A stretch of DNA of 17,727 nucleotides from Pleurotus ostreatus/Saccharomyces cerevisiae fusant (lineage: Eukaryota > Opisthokonta), in the NCBI GenBank assembly GCA_024196135.1, contig JAMQCK010000686.1, forward strand, positions 1 through 17,727. Reading direction: 5' to 3'. Below the pieces are notes generated by a model that worked only from the letters and a program-made list of their open reading frames with translations, ran no database searches and was not told the origin of the DNA. Of this stretch, positions 16,583-17,727 are shown piece by piece. The translations under genes and the position numbers were made by a program. Within the stretch, counting starts at the first letter, position 1. Every line of letters starts with the position of its first letter.

Positions 16583-17727
16583 CTATTCCTCTCCATCTCC
16601 GACAGCTTCCAGGTCGTCGAAGTCCGTGAATACCTTCAGCGCGACCACAGCATCCGAGTATACGCGCGACGCCTCCGCCCTGGTGCGCACCATCTCGCGC
16701 ATCGCACCCACAAATGCCGAAGTTGGAGTGGCCTCTCCGTCGATGTGGTAGATACACAGCTCTTCAAGCTTCGGGAGCAGCGGCTGGTGGCCAGCATCAC
16801 AGGACAGGCGCTCGAGCGCTTCGACTGTGAAGAATGACACGCCTTCGGCCAGCATGATAAACACCCTGCGAAGGCCGACGAGTGGCGCGACACAATCGAG
16901 AAACGGCTCGGGATCCTCGGAGTAGATGATTTCCAGATAGATGTCATTGATATTCTCGGCGTGCGGAAGGCGAAAAATGAAGTCTGACAGTACAGGGAAA
17001 GGATCACCGTCGCCTATGTTGTTGAGTTCTAATTCTTCGAGGGTCGGCGTCTCGATGCATCGAAGAAATTCGGATGAAGTAGTGTTGTAGCCAAGGTGGG
17101 TCAACGCAGACATGGTGATGGGCGTTGTTTGGATAGATGAACGCGGTACACCGACCAACACGACGTGATCCATGGCGAGATTAGTCATAGATCGGCTACA
17201 AGCCTGTAAGACAGACAAGAACCAGTCGATGTCCACGCAAAGGCGACACCTCAGGACTAAGCGCGTAAGGCAACCGAAGAATGGGAGTCGAATGACCGGA
17301 GGTGAAGGGGGACCGATTTCGAAGGTCCTGAGGTCCAGCTCCTTCAGCGCCGGCGCGCGGGATAAGAACTTCAGGAAATTGCCCGACAACGGTTTGTCAG
17401 TAAGAGTGATCCAGGCACCCTCGAGACATGGCAAGTCCTGGGCTCGCAGCCTCGAAAGCGCAGCGGGCGACTCTTCGAAGTCAATCTCTTGCCACTGGTG
17501 CGCGTACGGCTGGAGCTGCGCGACCAGCCGATGCAGATAGTCGTTATTGGCCCTCTCATGCCATAGATATAGTGGCAGACCATCGGAGAGCGATGCCTGC
17601 CTCGCGTAGCTCATGCCCCTCGGGCGCGAGCCCCAATCAGTGCAGATATTGTTCCAGAAGTGCGGCGTTCCAAGGGCGACCGCCCGCCAAAGAGTGCATA
17701 CCTCCAAGAGGTATTCAGCCCTTCCCG
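16583..17727 (-). CDS. F-box-like protein, divergent member, 5' end outside the window
   Basis: The frame is open from the window edge to TAG 16583-16585, about 380 residues. No start codon is visible, because the upstream codons continue off the edge. The first visible residues are the second half of the F-box (LLEVCTLWRAVALGTPHFW). Then come LPLYLWHERAN, matching the family block LPLEIHHQD, an irregular leucine-rich region with PTLEELELN, and a weak form of the C-terminal blocks (LERLSCDAGHQPLLPKL, then MREMVRTR). The tail is acidic (DDLEAVGDGEE). It is the most diverged of the six copies but keeps the same order of blocks. A presumed SCF adaptor with unknown substrate. No lesions in the visible part. 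Confidence 0.85.
   Translation of the reverse strand, partial: GRAEYLLEVCTLWRAVALGTPHFWNNICTDWGSRPRGMSYARQASLSDGLPLYLWHERANNDYLHRLVAQLQPYAHQWQEIDFEESPAALSRLRAQDLPCLEGAWITLTDKPLSGNFLKFLSRAPALKELDLRTFEIGPPSPPVIRLPFFGCLTRLVLRCRLCVDIDWFLSVLQACSRSMTNLAMDHVVLVGVPRSSIQTTPITMSALTHLGYNTTSSEFLRCIETPTLEELELNNIGDGDPFPVLSDFIFRLPHAENINDIYLEIIYSEDPEPFLDCVAPLVGLRRVFIMLAEGVSFFTVEALERLSCDAGHQPLLPKLEELCIYHIDGEATPTSAFVGAMREMVRTRAEASRVYSDAVVALKVFTDFDDLEAVGDGEE

Overview
The window looks like chromosomal DNA from an Agaricomycete (mushroom-forming basidiomycete). The evidence is GC-rich coding sequence, short GT-AG introns of about 50-60 nt with CTAAC/CTGAC branch sites, a GATA factor with a basidiomycete-style Pro/Tyr-rich body, and a dense family of F-box-like proteins with the family layout of a short coiled coil, an F-box and a long repeat-like C-terminal half. 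No bacterial operons, rRNA, tRNA, CRISPR array or intact transposon was seen.

Layout. (1) Positions 232-2045, plus strand: a three-exon gene for a 567-residue protein. Its ends resemble the layout I associate with fungal gasdermin-like (RCD-1-type) proteins, but about 245 residues of Ala/Pro/Ser-rich sequence separate them. This assignment is tentative. (2) Positions 2396-7173, plus strand: three F-box-family loci in tandem. The first is intact, the second has a frameshift near its C-terminus, and the third is a 5'-truncated, frameshifted pseudogene. (3) Positions 7174-9600: a gene-poor stretch with short repeats, palindromes and GATA-type motifs. (4) Positions 9840-11297, plus strand: a two-exon GATA zinc-finger transcription factor with a recognisable CCAAT/TATA promoter. 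(5) Positions 11298-12897: a second gene-poor stretch, carrying a degenerate minisatellite. (6) Positions 12898-17727, minus strand: three more F-box-family loci. The first is intact, the second has lost the ancestral start codon, and the third runs off the window edge.

The six F-box-family loci therefore point toward the GATA gene from both sides (+ + + GATA - - -). The two innermost copies, the pseudogene at about 6072-7173 and the intact gene at 12898-14394, are each other's closest relatives, which suggests an inverted duplication. Three of the family genes share an upstream element (GAACAT, 3-4 nt, then ATCA-Y-R-TGA, which contains an E-box) about 150-230 nt before the start codon, and a fourth has a decayed version.

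Functional picture. The F-box proteins would be substrate adaptors of SCF ubiquitin ligases. The GATA factor would be a nuclear regulator. The first gene may be a membrane-acting cell-death protein. No pathway linking them can be shown from sequence alone. The best-supported interpretation is a lineage-specific F-box gene nest undergoing birth and death around a conserved regulator.
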